DNA of 26,969 nucleotides from CAZCFB01 sp964511535 (GTDB taxonomy: Bacteria > Myxococcota_A > Polyangia > GCA-2747355 > CAZCFB01): the NCBI GenBank assembly GCA_964511535.1, contig CAZEFW010000133.1, positions 1 to 26,969 of the forward strand. The letters are read 5' to 3'. Every line of letters starts with the position of its first letter. Position 1 is the stretch's first letter. Position numbers and translations under genes: made by a program. The notes under the pieces were generated by a model that saw only the letters and a list, made by a program, of their open reading frames with translations, was not told where the DNA came from and did not search any database. Positions 7,895-15,405 of this stretch are shown piece after piece.

Positions 7895-8940
7895 CCGATA
7901 GCAGCTCCCCCCTGTATGACGCCCAGCGCTTGCCGCTGATGACCCATGACTTGCCCGGCACCGGCGGCGCCGTTGGCGCGGAGGAGGACTTCCGCGTCGA
8001 GGAGATCCCGGCCTATACGCCCTGCGGAGAGGGGCAGCATTGCATGGCGCTGGTGCGCAAGCGCGGCCTGACCACGCAGCAAGCGATCCAGCGCATCTGC
8101 AGCGCCCTGGGCCTCGACCGGGGCGGGGTGGGCTACGCGGGGATGAAGGACCGCCGGGGCGTGACCACCCAGTGGATCTCTTTCGACGGCGCCGAGCCGG
8201 ACGCGCTGCGCGGCGTGGACGAGCCGGACCTGAAGGTGCTGGAGGCGGAGCGGCATCGCAACAAGCTCAAGACCGGCCACCTGCGCGGGAACCGGTTCGT
8301 CATCACCCTGCGGGACACGAACGACGACGCGCTGGCGCGCGGGCAGGCGGTGCTCGACAGGCTCGCGCGTCAGGGGCTGCCCAACTACTTCGGCGCCCAG
8401 CGGTTCGGCGTCCGGGGCGACAACGCCGAGTACGGCCTGCGCATCGTGCGGGGGCAGGCCAAGCCGCCGCGGCAGAAGTTCAAGCGGCGCCTGCTGATCT
8501 CGGCGCTGCAGTCCTGGCTGTTCAACGAGGTGCTGGCCGAGCGCCTGCGCGCGGGGACCGTGTCCCGCCTGCTCGGCGGTGAGGTGCTGCAGCCATGCCC
8601 CGGCGGCGGCCTGTTCGTGGATGACGACCCTGCGACCAACGCGCCGCGGGTGGAGGGGGGCGAGGTGGTGATCACCGGCCCGATCCTGGGCCCGCGCATG
8701 CCCTGGCCCGCCGATGGAACCCCGGCGCTGGAGCTGGAGCAGCGCGTGCTGCAGCGATGCGGGGTCGACGTGGATGACATGCAGGGCGCGGGGCGCCTTG
8801 GGCGGGGCGGCCGGCGGGCGCTGCTGGTGTGGCCAGAGCAGCTCGACCTGCAGCCCGTGGAGCAGGGGCTGCGCGTCACCTTCGTGCTGCCGCCCGGGTG
8901 CTACGCCACGGTGTTGTTGCGGGAGCTCACCAAGTCGTAA
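7891..8940 (+). CDS. truD: tRNA pseudouridine(13) synthase TruD
   Basis: The 349-residue enzyme converts U13 of tRNAs to pseudouridine. The catalytic motif GYAGMKDRRGVTTQW contains nucleophile D87. Other family hallmarks are the N-terminal EEDFRVEEIP, KLKTGHLRGNRF, NYFGAQRFG (about 170) and LISALQSWLFNEVL. Length equals the family norm. The start is GTG at 7891, overlapping the bamD stop (GTGA). The stop codon lies only 2 bp from the end of the convergent glycerate kinase gene, with no obvious terminator hairpin between them. Confidence 0.96.
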   Translation: MTDSSSPLYDAQRLPLMTHDLPGTGGAVGAEEDFRVEEIPAYTPCGEGQHCMALVRKRGLTTQQAIQRICSALGLDRGGVGYAGMKDRRGVTTQWISFDGAEPDALRGVDEPDLKVLEAERHRNKLKTGHLRGNRFVITLRDTNDDALARGQAVLDRLARQGLPNYFGAQRFGVRGDNAEYGLRIVRGQAKPPRQKFKRRLLISALQSWLFNEVLAERLRAGTVSRLLGGEVLQPCPGGGLFVDDDPATNAPRVEGGEVVITGPILGPRMPWPADGTPALELEQRVLQRCGVDVDDMQGAGRLGRGGRRALLVWPEQLDLQPVEQGLRVTFVLPPGCYATVLLRELTKS

Positions 8941-8942
8941 TT

Positions 8943-10274
8943 TCAGAACGCCAGCAGCAGCGTGATGTCGTTGACGTTGGTGCCGGTGGGGCCGGTCATC
9001 AGCAGGTCGCCGAGGGCCGCGAACAGCGGGTAGGCGTCGTTGCCCTCCAGGTGAGCGCGGGGGTCCATTCCCTGCTGCCTGGCGCGCGCCACCGTTTGGC
9101 CGTGGGCCATGGCGCCGCCCGCGTCGGTGGGGCCGTCGTTGCCGTCGGTGGCCAGGGCCACCAGCATCACGTCGTCGAGGCCCGCCAGGTCCAGGGCCGC
9201 GGCCAGCGCGAGCTCCTGGTTGCGGCCGCCCTTGCCGGGGTTGCGCAGGGTGACGGTGGTCTCGCCGCCGAACACCAGGCAGGCCGGCCGGGGCAGCGGG
9301 CGCCCGTGGGTGGCGAGCTCGCGCAGGATGCCGGCCAGGGCCCGTCCCACCTCGCGCGCTTCGCCCTGCAGGTAGGTGGTCATCACCTGGCTGTTGAAGC
9401 CCAGCTCGCCGGCCCGGCGATGCACGGCCAGGGCCGACTGCTCGTTGGCCGCCACGAGGCAGTTCTGCACCCGGCCGAAGGTGGCGTCCTCCTCACCCGG
9501 CGTCTCGGGCAGCTCCCCCGCCTCGCCGCGCCTCAGGTGGGCCACCACCTCCGCTGGCGCTCGCTCCAGCAGCCCCGCCCGGCGCAGGGTCTCGAGGGCG
9601 TCGCCGAAGGTGGTGGGATCGGGGGCCGTGGGGCCGGACGCGATGACGTCGAGGGGCGACCCCACCACGTCAGACAGGATCAGGGTGAGCACCCTGGCAG
9701 GCGCGGACAGGGCGGCCAGGCGCCCACCGGAGATGCGGCTCAGGTGCTTGCGCACGGCGTTGATCCCCTCGATGGGAGCGCCGGCGCCGAGCAGCTGGTC
9801 GTTGACCTGCTGCAGCTGCGCCAGGGTGATCCCTGCCGCCGGCGAGGTCATCAGCGCGGAGCCGCCGCCCGAGATGAGGCAGATCACCAGGTCGGCCGGG
9901 CCGAGGTGGGAGACCATCCCCACCAGCCGGTCCGCCGCCTCCGCGCCCTGCCGGTCGGGCACCGGGTGCGCCGCCCGGGCCACCTGAACGGGCCCCACCG
10001 CGCGCTCGTCGCCGAGGCCCTCCTTCGCGATGATCAGCCCCCGGTCGACCCTCCCATCGAGCAGGTCCACCGTGGCCCGCGCCATGGCCACCGAGGCCTT
10101 GCCCGCGCCCACCACCACCACCTTGCCCGCGCCCTGTGCCGGGATGGTGTAGCGGGTGCCTTGAACCTGGAGCGCATCGCCGTCCCGGGTGACGGCCCGG
10201 CGCACGGCGGCCTCGGGATCAGCGGCGTCCAGGGCCGCCTGGACCAGGGCCATGGCGGATTGTCGTCCCGTCAT
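8943..10274 (-). CDS. Glycerate 2-kinase (DUF4147/MOFRL family)
   Basis: The protein phosphorylates D-glycerate with ATP to 2-phosphoglycerate. The N-terminal domain shows VVGAGKASVAMARA, AAHPVPD and LISGGGSALM; the middle has LSDVVGSPLDVIASGPTAPD; the C-terminal MOFRL domain has VFGGETTV, KGGRNQELALAAA and ALATDGNDGPTDAGGA. Length (443 residues) is normal. I chose ATG 10274 because AGGAG lies 5 nt upstream. An ATG five codons earlier (10289) overlaps the preceding stop as ATGA but has no ribosome site. It is the last gene of the pduL/phosphatase/glycerate kinase set. The substrate could be a related hydroxy acid, but glycerate is standard. Confidence 0.93.
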   Translation of the reverse strand: MTGRQSAMALVQAALDAADPEAAVRRAVTRDGDALQVQGTRYTIPAQGAGKVVVVGAGKASVAMARATVDLLDGRVDRGLIIAKEGLGDERAVGPVQVARAAHPVPDRQGAEAADRLVGMVSHLGPADLVICLISGGGSALMTSPAAGITLAQLQQVNDQLLGAGAPIEGINAVRKHLSRISGGRLAALSAPARVLTLILSDVVGSPLDVIASGPTAPDPTTFGDALETLRRAGLLERAPAEVVAHLRRGEAGELPETPGEEDATFGRVQNCLVAANEQSALAVHRRAGELGFNSQVMTTYLQGEAREVGRALAGILRELATHGRPLPRPACLVFGGETTVTLRNPGKGGRNQELALAAALDLAGLDDVMLVALATDGNDGPTDAGGAMAHGQTVARARQQGMDPRAHLEGNDAYPLFAALGDLLMTGPTGTNVNDITLLLAF

Positions 10275-10285
10275 CTCGTCTCCTG

Positions 10286-11314
10286 TCATTTTGAGCCGAG
10301 CAGCGCGCAGTCGAAGTCACGAATGAAGCGCAGGTTCAGCGGCTCGTAGCCCCCCGGCTGAGCGTCGGAGACATGGTCCACGTGACGCCGGTAGCTCGCC
10401 TCGATGCGCTTGATGGGCGTGGCGTTGAGGCAGCGCTGCAGCACGCCGAACAGCATGCCCGAGCGGTGCATGCCGCCGGCGCAATGAAAGTAGATGTTGC
10501 CCCGGGGGGCGGTCCCGCCCGGCCTCAGGAGCTGCTCCCGGATCAGCCTGGCCACCCGGCGCTGGGCCTCGGCGAGGTTCTTCTGGTAGTGCGCCTCATC
10601 CTCCACCAGGCCCCGCCAGCGCAGGTCGCGGTGTCCACGCAGGTCGAAGTAGCTCACGCCCAGCGCCCGGGCCTGGTCCTTCTCGGCGTCGATCAGGTCG
10701 TGAAACGGGAAGGTGCCGGCGTACAGGTTGACCACATGCCGCACGCCGCCCGCCTTGATCAGGCTGTTGAAGCAGGAGCTGGTCCCCCCGCCCTCCTCCA
10801 GGGTCAGCCCGGAGCGGAACACCACCAGCGGTCGGTCCACGCCCCGGTCATCCTTGTAGGTCCGCCCCCTGAGCACCATACCGCCCAGGTTGTCGGGGCG
10901 CGCCTGCTCGAAGTACAGCCGCACCATGTAGCCGAGGACGAAGTGCACCTCCCGGCGCCGCTCCCCCTCCGGGGTGTCGATCTTCCACCGCTGGGCCAGC
11001 CCCTTGACCACCGACTTGGCGTAGCTGTTGAGGGAGCGCTCCCACCGCACATGGGTGCTGCAGCGGATCTTGTCCGCCGGGATCCCGGCAGACGCCAGGG
11101 CGTCCTTCAGCTCGCCTGGCGGGATGCGCCGCTCGGTGGTCGCCGGCGCCGCGGCGGCTGGCGCCACAGGCGGCGCGGTGCGCGGTGCGGTGCGCGGTGC
11201 GGCGGGAGGCCCGCACCCCTGGCTCAGCGCCATACAGAGAGACAGGATGCATACGCTCGCCAGGCGCCGGCGCCAGCGGGCACCGGTCCGGCCTTCCAGG
11301 GGGCTCCCCCGCAT
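10286..11314 (-). CDS. Lipoprotein dual-specificity/tyrosine phosphatase-like protein
   Basis: The 342-residue product has an Arg-rich start, a hydrophobic segment and a cysteine at about residue 34 (LSQGC), suggesting a lipoprotein signal. A Thr/Ala/Pro/Arg repeat linker follows, encoded by a tandem GC-rich repeat near 11175-11210. The catalytic domain holds a perfect CX5R loop, HCAGGMHRS, with Cys about 278 and Arg about 284, in the tyrosine/dual-specificity phosphatase arrangement. Upstream are VVNLYAGTFPFHDLID and a possible general-acid Asp in YFDLRGHRD. It would act in the periplasm or at a membrane face, on phosphoproteins, phosphoinositides or small phosphoesters; the substrate is unknown. 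ATG 11314 shares one base with the preceding TGA, and its own stop overlaps the next frame. Confidence 0.85.
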   Translation of the reverse strand: MRGSPLEGRTGARWRRRLASVCILSLCMALSQGCGPPAAPRTAPRTAPPVAPAAAAPATTERRIPPGELKDALASAGIPADKIRCSTHVRWERSLNSYAKSVVKGLAQRWKIDTPEGERRREVHFVLGYMVRLYFEQARPDNLGGMVLRGRTYKDDRGVDRPLVVFRSGLTLEEGGGTSSCFNSLIKAGGVRHVVNLYAGTFPFHDLIDAEKDQARALGVSYFDLRGHRDLRWRGLVEDEAHYQKNLAEAQRRVARLIREQLLRPGGTAPRGNIYFHCAGGMHRSGMLFGVLQRCLNATPIKRIEASYRRHVDHVSDAQPGGYEPLNLRFIRDFDCALLGSK

Positions 11315-11925
11315 CAATCTTCAGGGTCCGGCTTCAGGGTCGTCGCGCCGGTGATCAGCTCTCCCCAGGCGCCCGGCTTCAGGTCGGCCGCGTTGGCCTC
11401 GTCGGTGTCGAGGTGCATGTCGAGGCTGTACTTGGGGCTGACCCGCACCTGGACGTCGTCGAAGACGATGCCCCTGCCGCCGCCCACACGCACCATCACA
11501 TACTGCTTGTCCTCGACGGCGAACCGCTCGGCGTCATCGGGGCTCATGTGGATATGGCGCTCGGCCTGGATCACGCCGGACTTGAGGTCCACGCTGCCAG
11601 CCGGTCCCTCCAGCCGGATGCCGGGGGTGTTATCCAGCTTCCCGGATCCGCGCACCGGCGCGTCCATTCCCAGGGTGAACTCGTCGGTTCGGGAGATCTC
11701 AACCTGGGTCGCCTTGCGCTCCGGGCCCAGGACCCGGACGCTCTCCAGCTTGCCCCGGGGGCCGACCAGGGTCAGCGACTCGGCGCAGGCGAACTGTCCT
11801 GGCTGGCTCAGGGTGGCGCTCTCGGTGAGCGAATAGCCCGCTCCGAAGAGGATGTCGACATGTTCCCGGCTCAGGTGCACATGCCGGACGCTGATGCTGA
11901 TGGGGATCCTGCTCGCTCGCTTCAT
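11314..11925 (-). CDS. pduL: PduL-type phosphate propanoyltransferase / phosphotransacylase
   Basis: The 203-residue enzyme interconverts acyl-CoA and acyl phosphate, usually propionyl or acetyl. It carries both duplicated PduL halves with the metal-binding histidines: RHVHLS (H15, H17), RHIHMSPDDAERF, and MHLDTDEANAA near the C-terminus. LSQPGQFA and ATQVEISRTD are family signatures. It has no encapsulation-like N-terminal extension and no microcompartment shell genes are nearby, so it is probably a free cytosolic form. ATG 11925 has GGAAG 8 nt upstream; an earlier TTG (11949) lacks support. It is first in the set with phosphatase and glycerate kinase. No acetate/propionate kinase is visible beside it. 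Confidence 0.94.
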   Translation of the reverse strand: MKRASRIPISISVRHVHLSREHVDILFGAGYSLTESATLSQPGQFACAESLTLVGPRGKLESVRVLGPERKATQVEISRTDEFTLGMDAPVRGSGKLDNTPGIRLEGPAGSVDLKSGVIQAERHIHMSPDDAERFAVEDKQYVMVRVGGGRGIVFDDVQVRVSPKYSLDMHLDTDEANAADLKPGAWGELITGATTLKPDPED

Positions 11926-12013
11926 TGGCTCGTCTTCCGATTGGTACAAGCGCGTCCTCGGGATACTAATTCTCTACCCTGAAGCGCGCCAACAATCGAG
12001 CATTTTGAGGTCA

Positions 12014-13255
12014 TCATTTCTGAACGAGCCATCGCTCCAGGTCCACCGCCCCCTCGGCCTTGCCCGGCGCGACGGGCGCGCCCGCGGGCAAAGCGATGCC
12101 GCGCGAGGTGGGCGCGTGGATCCGCAGCCTGGCCCACTGAAAGGTGACATCGCTGAAACGCGCCGGCAGCCCGGCTGCCCGCAAGGGGTCGGGGCCGTCC
12201 TGCAGTTGGAAATGCAGGTGCGGCTCGCTGGAGTTGCCGCTGTTGCCGCAGCGCCCGATCACCTCACCGGCGCGCACTTTCTGCCCTGCGGTGACCTTCA
12301 AGCCCCGGGCCAGATGCATGTACGCCGTGAACTCGCCCGCGCCATGGTCGATGACCACGAAGTTACCCGCCAGGTCCCTGGGCCGGTTGAGCAGCGTCTG
12401 CCACGAGGGCCGCCGGCCGACCGGGGCGTTGTCCGGGACCCCGTCATGCACCAGGGCCACCTTGCCGTCGGCCGCCGCCAGGATCGGCTGGCCATGGGCC
12501 AGGTAGCTGGCGTTGAGCCGCCGGTCCGTGTCGGGCGGGTGGGTGCACAGGTCGGCGCCGACCCGGCCCAGGTCGTAGGCGTAGGTCTGGGAGCGGACGA
12601 AGGCCTGGCCGTGGGTCTCGTCGAAGCGGTGGCCCGCCAGCACCTGCCAGCGCCCCTGCACCGGCAACCGCAGGGTGACCCGCTGCTTGTGGCGCAGCAC
12701 CTCGACCGAGAGCTCGCTGGTCCCCTGGCCGGTGGTGGCCCTGACGATGAGCCTGTCCGGGAGCTCGTCGGCCCTGTGCAACGAGTGTTGCCGGGTCAGG
12801 GAGATCGCCTCGCCGGGCCCGACGAGGGTGTCCCCCTTGGGGCGGGTGAGCTCCCCTCGCCAGCGGTGAGCGGCGGCCAGGGTCTGCCGGTCGCGCATCA
12901 CGATCCATGGCGCGGGCCTCAGCTGCCGGGCGAGCAGCGGCCGCTCCAGCCGGCGGCGCTCGAGCACGGCGCCCCCGCGCATGGTCACAAGCTCGATGTG
13001 CTGCAGGGTCAGGGCCCTGGCGCCGTCGTTGCTCAGGTTCAGGCGATACTTGAGCTGCCACAGCTCGCCTCGGGGCGTGAGCAGCGGTGCGGCGTGCAGG
13101 AGATCCGGGATCAAGCGGATCGAAAGGTCGACGGCGGGCCTGGCCGGGGCGGCCGGGGAGGGCGGGGTTCGCGGCGGTGGCGAAGCAGGCGACGAGCAGC
13201 CGCCCGCGAGCAGGGCCAGCAGCGCCAGCCCCGCGAGGCGAGGGTGCCGGGTCAT
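12014..13255 (-). CDS. M23 family (LytM-like) metallopeptidase lipoprotein
   Basis: The 413-residue protein starts with a signal ending LLAGGC (lipidated C20) and a Pro-rich tether. Residues about 40-200 form a beta-rich, immunoglobulin-like region of unknown role. The C-terminal M23 domain retains its zinc and catalytic residues: H215 and D228 in THGQ...YAYD, H314 in YMHL, and HLHF with H346 and H348. The fold motif GQPILAAADGKV and the GNFVVIDHG segment fit the family. Such enzymes cut peptidoglycan cross-links. An insertion around residues 271-296 between strands is longer than usual. It lies 13 bp downstream of the cyclophilin gene and is probably cotranscribed. Confidence 0.92.
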   Translation of the reverse strand: MTRHPRLAGLALLALLAGGCSSPASPPPRTPPSPAAPARPAVDLSIRLIPDLLHAAPLLTPRGELWQLKYRLNLSNDGARALTLQHIELVTMRGGAVLERRRLERPLLARQLRPAPWIVMRDRQTLAAAHRWRGELTRPKGDTLVGPGEAISLTRQHSLHRADELPDRLIVRATTGQGTSELSVEVLRHKQRVTLRLPVQGRWQVLAGHRFDETHGQAFVRSQTYAYDLGRVGADLCTHPPDTDRRLNASYLAHGQPILAAADGKVALVHDGVPDNAPVGRRPSWQTLLNRPRDLAGNFVVIDHGAGEFTAYMHLARGLKVTAGQKVRAGEVIGRCGNSGNSSEPHLHFQLQDGPDPLRAAGLPARFSDVTFQWARLRIHAPTSRGIALPAGAPVAPGKAEGAVDLERWLVQK

Positions 13256-13268
13256 CCTGCGGGGGATC

Positions 13269-13775
13269 TTATTCCTCTACCACCGAGGCGGCGGTGATGA
13301 TCACGTGCTCCTCGGGGCAGTCCTTGGCGAACGGTCCCTTTGCGCCGGTCTTGACCGCCTTGATCTTGTCCACCACGTCCATGCCCTCGGTCACCTCGCC
13401 GAACACGGCGTAGCCGTACCCCTCGGGGGTGGGCGCCTTGTGGTTGAGGAAGTCGTTGTTCACCACGTTGACGAAGAACTGCGCGGTGGCGCTGTTGAGC
13501 TCCATGGTGCGGGCCATGGCCACCGTGCCGCGGTCGTTCTTCAGGCCGTTGTCGGCCTCGTTGGTGATCGGATCGCGGGGGGGCTTCTTCTTGAGGTCCT
13601 CGTCGTAGCCACCGCCCTGGATCATGAAGCCATCGATGACCCGGTGGAAGACGGTGCCGACGTAGTGGTCAGACTCCACGTACTCCAGGAAGTTTTTGAC
13701 CGAGACTGGCGCCTTCTCTTCGTTTAGCTCCAGCTTGATGTCGCCGAGAGAGGTGCTCAACAGGACCGTGGGCAT
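13269..13775 (-). CDS. ppiB: Cytosolic cyclophilin-type peptidyl-prolyl isomerase
   Basis: The 168-residue protein is a single cyclophilin domain accelerating cis-trans isomerisation at proline. Motifs are KNFLEYVESDHYVGTVFHRV, FMIQGGGY, GTVAMARTMELNSATAQFF and GYAVFGEVTEGMDVVDKI. The catalytic arginine is in FHRV. The substitution of Trp by Tyr in the drug-binding region is common in bacterial PpiB. There is no signal peptide. ATG 13775 has AAGGAG 7 nt upstream; an in-frame extension to 13835 lacks a ribosome site and adds an unlike, basic N-terminus. It reads divergently from the TetR operon, so its promoter lies next to the upstream TetR operator. Confidence 0.95.
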   Translation of the reverse strand: MPTVLLSTSLGDIKLELNEEKAPVSVKNFLEYVESDHYVGTVFHRVIDGFMIQGGGYDEDLKKKPPRDPITNEADNGLKNDRGTVAMARTMELNSATAQFFVNVVNNDFLNHKAPTPEGYGYAVFGEVTEGMDVVDKIKAVKTGAKGPFAKDCPEEHVIITAASVVEE

Positions 13776-13849
13776 GGTTCTTCTCCTTGGGATGGACGGA
13801 CGGTTAAGCCTTCCAGATGTCACCAGTTCATGCAAGCCCGGGGTTCAAA

Positions 13850-13863
13850 ACCGACTGGTCGGT
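13850..13863. promoter_or_regulatory. TetR-type operator, copy 1
   Basis: ACCGACTGGTCGGT is a perfect 6+2+6 inverted repeat located 11 bp upstream of the -35 box of the tetR promoter, on the side facing the divergent ppiB gene. An identical copy lies at 13907-13920. Confidence 0.8.
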
Positions 13864-13874
13864 ATTTTTTGGGG

Positions 13875-13905
13875 TTGACATCTCTGGCGAGGTGACCACT
13901 ATTTA
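13875..13905 (+). promoter_or_regulatory. Promoter of the tetR/ABC operon
   Basis: A perfect -35 box TTGACA (13875-13880) is followed by a -10 candidate TATTTA (13900-13905, 19-bp spacer) or ACTATT (13898-13903, 17-bp spacer). It sits precisely between two identical operators, and the -10 touches operator 2. This layout predicts repression by the first gene product. Confidence 0.65.
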
Positions 13906-13922
13906 AACCGACTGGTCGGTTT
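13905..13922. promoter_or_regulatory. TetR-type operator, copy 2
   Basis: AAACCGACTGGTCGGTTT is a perfect 8+2+8 inverted repeat with the same 14-bp core as copy 1. Centres are 57 bp apart. It covers the end of the -10 region and the probable transcript start, so bound repressor would block initiation. Confidence 0.82.
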
Positions 13923-13977
13923 TGGGTGTTGGCCATCAAGGCCCCACACCGATCAGACAGAACGACGGAGGAGTTAA

Positions 13978-14592
13978 ATGGCCAAGCACGAGCCCGCCGA
14001 TGTCAGGAGGCAGCAGCTGTTCATGGCCGCCCTGGAGGTGGTGGGGGAGCGGGGCTACCACCGCACCCGGGTGGACGACATCGTGGCCCGGGCAGGGCTC
14101 TCCAAGGGGGCCCTTTACCACCAGTTCTCCAGCAAGCAGGACCTGTTCCTCACAATGTTCCGGGAGATGATGGAGCAGTACCGGGATCGGATGCTGGAGG
14201 CCCTGGAGCAGATCGACGAGGCCGAGGCCGCATTCCGGCTGGTATACGACGAGTTCGCCCAGCACTTCGAGCACGCCCCGCACGTGGCCAAGGGCATGCT
14301 CGAGTTCTACCTGATCAGCACCCGCGATGAAGAGATCCGCGGCATCTTCCGTGAAACCTACCAGGAGCTGGCAGAGGTGGCCGCGCGGATCATCGACAAG
14401 GGCATCGAGCAGGGCGAGTTTTCGGCCGATGTTTCGCCGCGGGAGGTGGCCTGGACCTTCATGACCGCGGGGGACGGGTTGATCCTGGTCCACATGGGCC
14501 TCGACATGGCAGAGCGTGGCTTCGAAACCTGCCGCACGCTGCTCGACATCATGCTGCGGGGCATGCGCGCCCATGACGCAGCGAAGGAGTGA
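13978..14592 (+). CDS. TetR/AcrR family transcriptional regulator
   Basis: The 204-residue protein has an N-terminal TetR DNA-binding domain at about residues 9-55, with the helix-turn-helix VDDIVARAGLSKGALYHQF and the following SSKQDLF. The helical C-terminal part is the ligand-binding/dimer domain; its ligand is not predictable, though many TetR regulators of lipid and envelope genes sense acyl-CoA or hydrophobic molecules. GGAGGAG precedes ATG 13978 by 4 nt. It is the first gene behind the promoter with two palindromic operators, so it very likely represses itself and the downstream transport genes. The LolA-like gene begins 4 bp after its stop. Confidence 0.95.
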   Translation: MAKHEPADVRRQQLFMAALEVVGERGYHRTRVDDIVARAGLSKGALYHQFSSKQDLFLTMFREMMEQYRDRMLEALEQIDEAEAAFRLVYDEFAQHFEHAPHVAKGMLEFYLISTRDEEIRGIFRETYQELAEVAARIIDKGIEQGEFSADVSPREVAWTFMTAGDGLILVHMGLDMAERGFETCRTLLDIMLRGMRAHDAAKE

Positions 14593-14596
14593 AGCC

Positions 14597-15388
14597 ATGA
14601 GCAAGACCCTCATCAACGCCGCGCTGGCCCTGCTGCTGCTGCTCTGCCCCGCCGCCGCCCTGGCTGGCGATGCCGAGCTCGACCGCCTGGTCAAGAAAGC
14701 GGACATGGTCCTCAGGGGCAAGACCTCCGCCGGAGTCTTCTCCATGGAGGTCAGGACCTCGTCGTTCAAGCGCGCGTTCAAGATCGTGATCTGGGACAGC
14801 AGCCAGGGCGGCAAGGACCGCACCCTGATGAAGATCCTCGGCCCCGCCCTGTGGCGCGGCAACGGCACGCTGAAGGTGGGCAGCCAGCTCAAGATGTTCA
14901 ACCCGCGCTCCAACCACGTGACCGTGGTGGGCAGCTCCATGCTGGGTGACTCCTGGATGGGCAGCCACTTCACCAACGACGACCTGGTCAAGGAGACGCG
15001 GCTGGAGCGGCACTACGACAAGGCGCTGGAGAAGAAGTGGGCCGGCAAGGACGAGCAGGGCAAGGCGGTGACCTACTACCGGGTCCGCCTGACGCCGCGC
15101 CCCACCGCGCCGGTGGCCTGGGGCAAGATCGTATACACCCTGTGGGCGCGCGACGGGCTGATCCTGCCCACCAGCGCCGAATACTTCCGCAAGGCCAAGG
15201 GCAAGAAGGCCAACCGGACCCTCACCTTCTCGGGGGTCAAGGAGCTGGGCGGGCGCGTGGTGCCGTCGGTCATGACCATGAAGGTGGCCCGCAAGCCGGG
15301 GGAGTACACCACCGTGACCTACCGGGCGCTCAAGTTCGACGTGAAGATCCCGAAGAGCAAGTTCACCGAGCAGGCGCTGCGCAAGTAA
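14597..15388 (+). CDS. Periplasmic LolA-like outer-membrane lipoprotein-sorting protein
   Basis: The 263-residue product has a clear signal peptide (Leu-rich core, cleavage after AALA near residue 23). The mature part resembles the LolA-like family typified by Treponema TP_0789: GVFSMEVRTSSFKRAFKIV, a GGKDRTLMKILGPALWRGNG segment, MLGDSWMGSHFTNDDLV and a C-terminal FSGVKELGGRVVPSVMTM. These form an unclosed beta-barrel with a lipid-holding cavity in known relatives. It is not canonical LolA. It probably ferries a lipid or lipoprotein between the inner-membrane transporter encoded by the next three genes and the outer membrane. AAGGAG lies 7 nt before the ATG. Confidence 0.85.
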   Translation: MSKTLINAALALLLLLCPAAALAGDAELDRLVKKADMVLRGKTSAGVFSMEVRTSSFKRAFKIVIWDSSQGGKDRTLMKILGPALWRGNGTLKVGSQLKMFNPRSNHVTVVGSSMLGDSWMGSHFTNDDLVKETRLERHYDKALEKKWAGKDEQGKAVTYYRVRLTPRPTAPVAWGKIVYTLWARDGLILPTSAEYFRKAKGKKANRTLTFSGVKELGGRVVPSVMTMKVARKPGEYTTVTYRALKFDVKIPKSKFTEQALRK

Positions 15389-15405
15389 GCGCGGGAGGTC
15401 ACGGC

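Noticed and set aside
8938..8945. Terminator between convergent truD and glycerate kinase genes
   Set aside because: Stops are 2 bp apart and no hairpin with a T run is seen on either strand.
11963..11995. Possible pduL promoter (TTGTTG with GAATTA or TAGTAT on the minus strand)
   Set aside because: Box matches are poor, or the spacing is wrong (21 bp for TAGTAT), so no call was made.
14597..15388. Canonical LolA
   Set aside because: The sequence resembles the LolA-like TP_0789 group, not classical LolA, and lies in a regulated operon, so lolA was not used as symbol.
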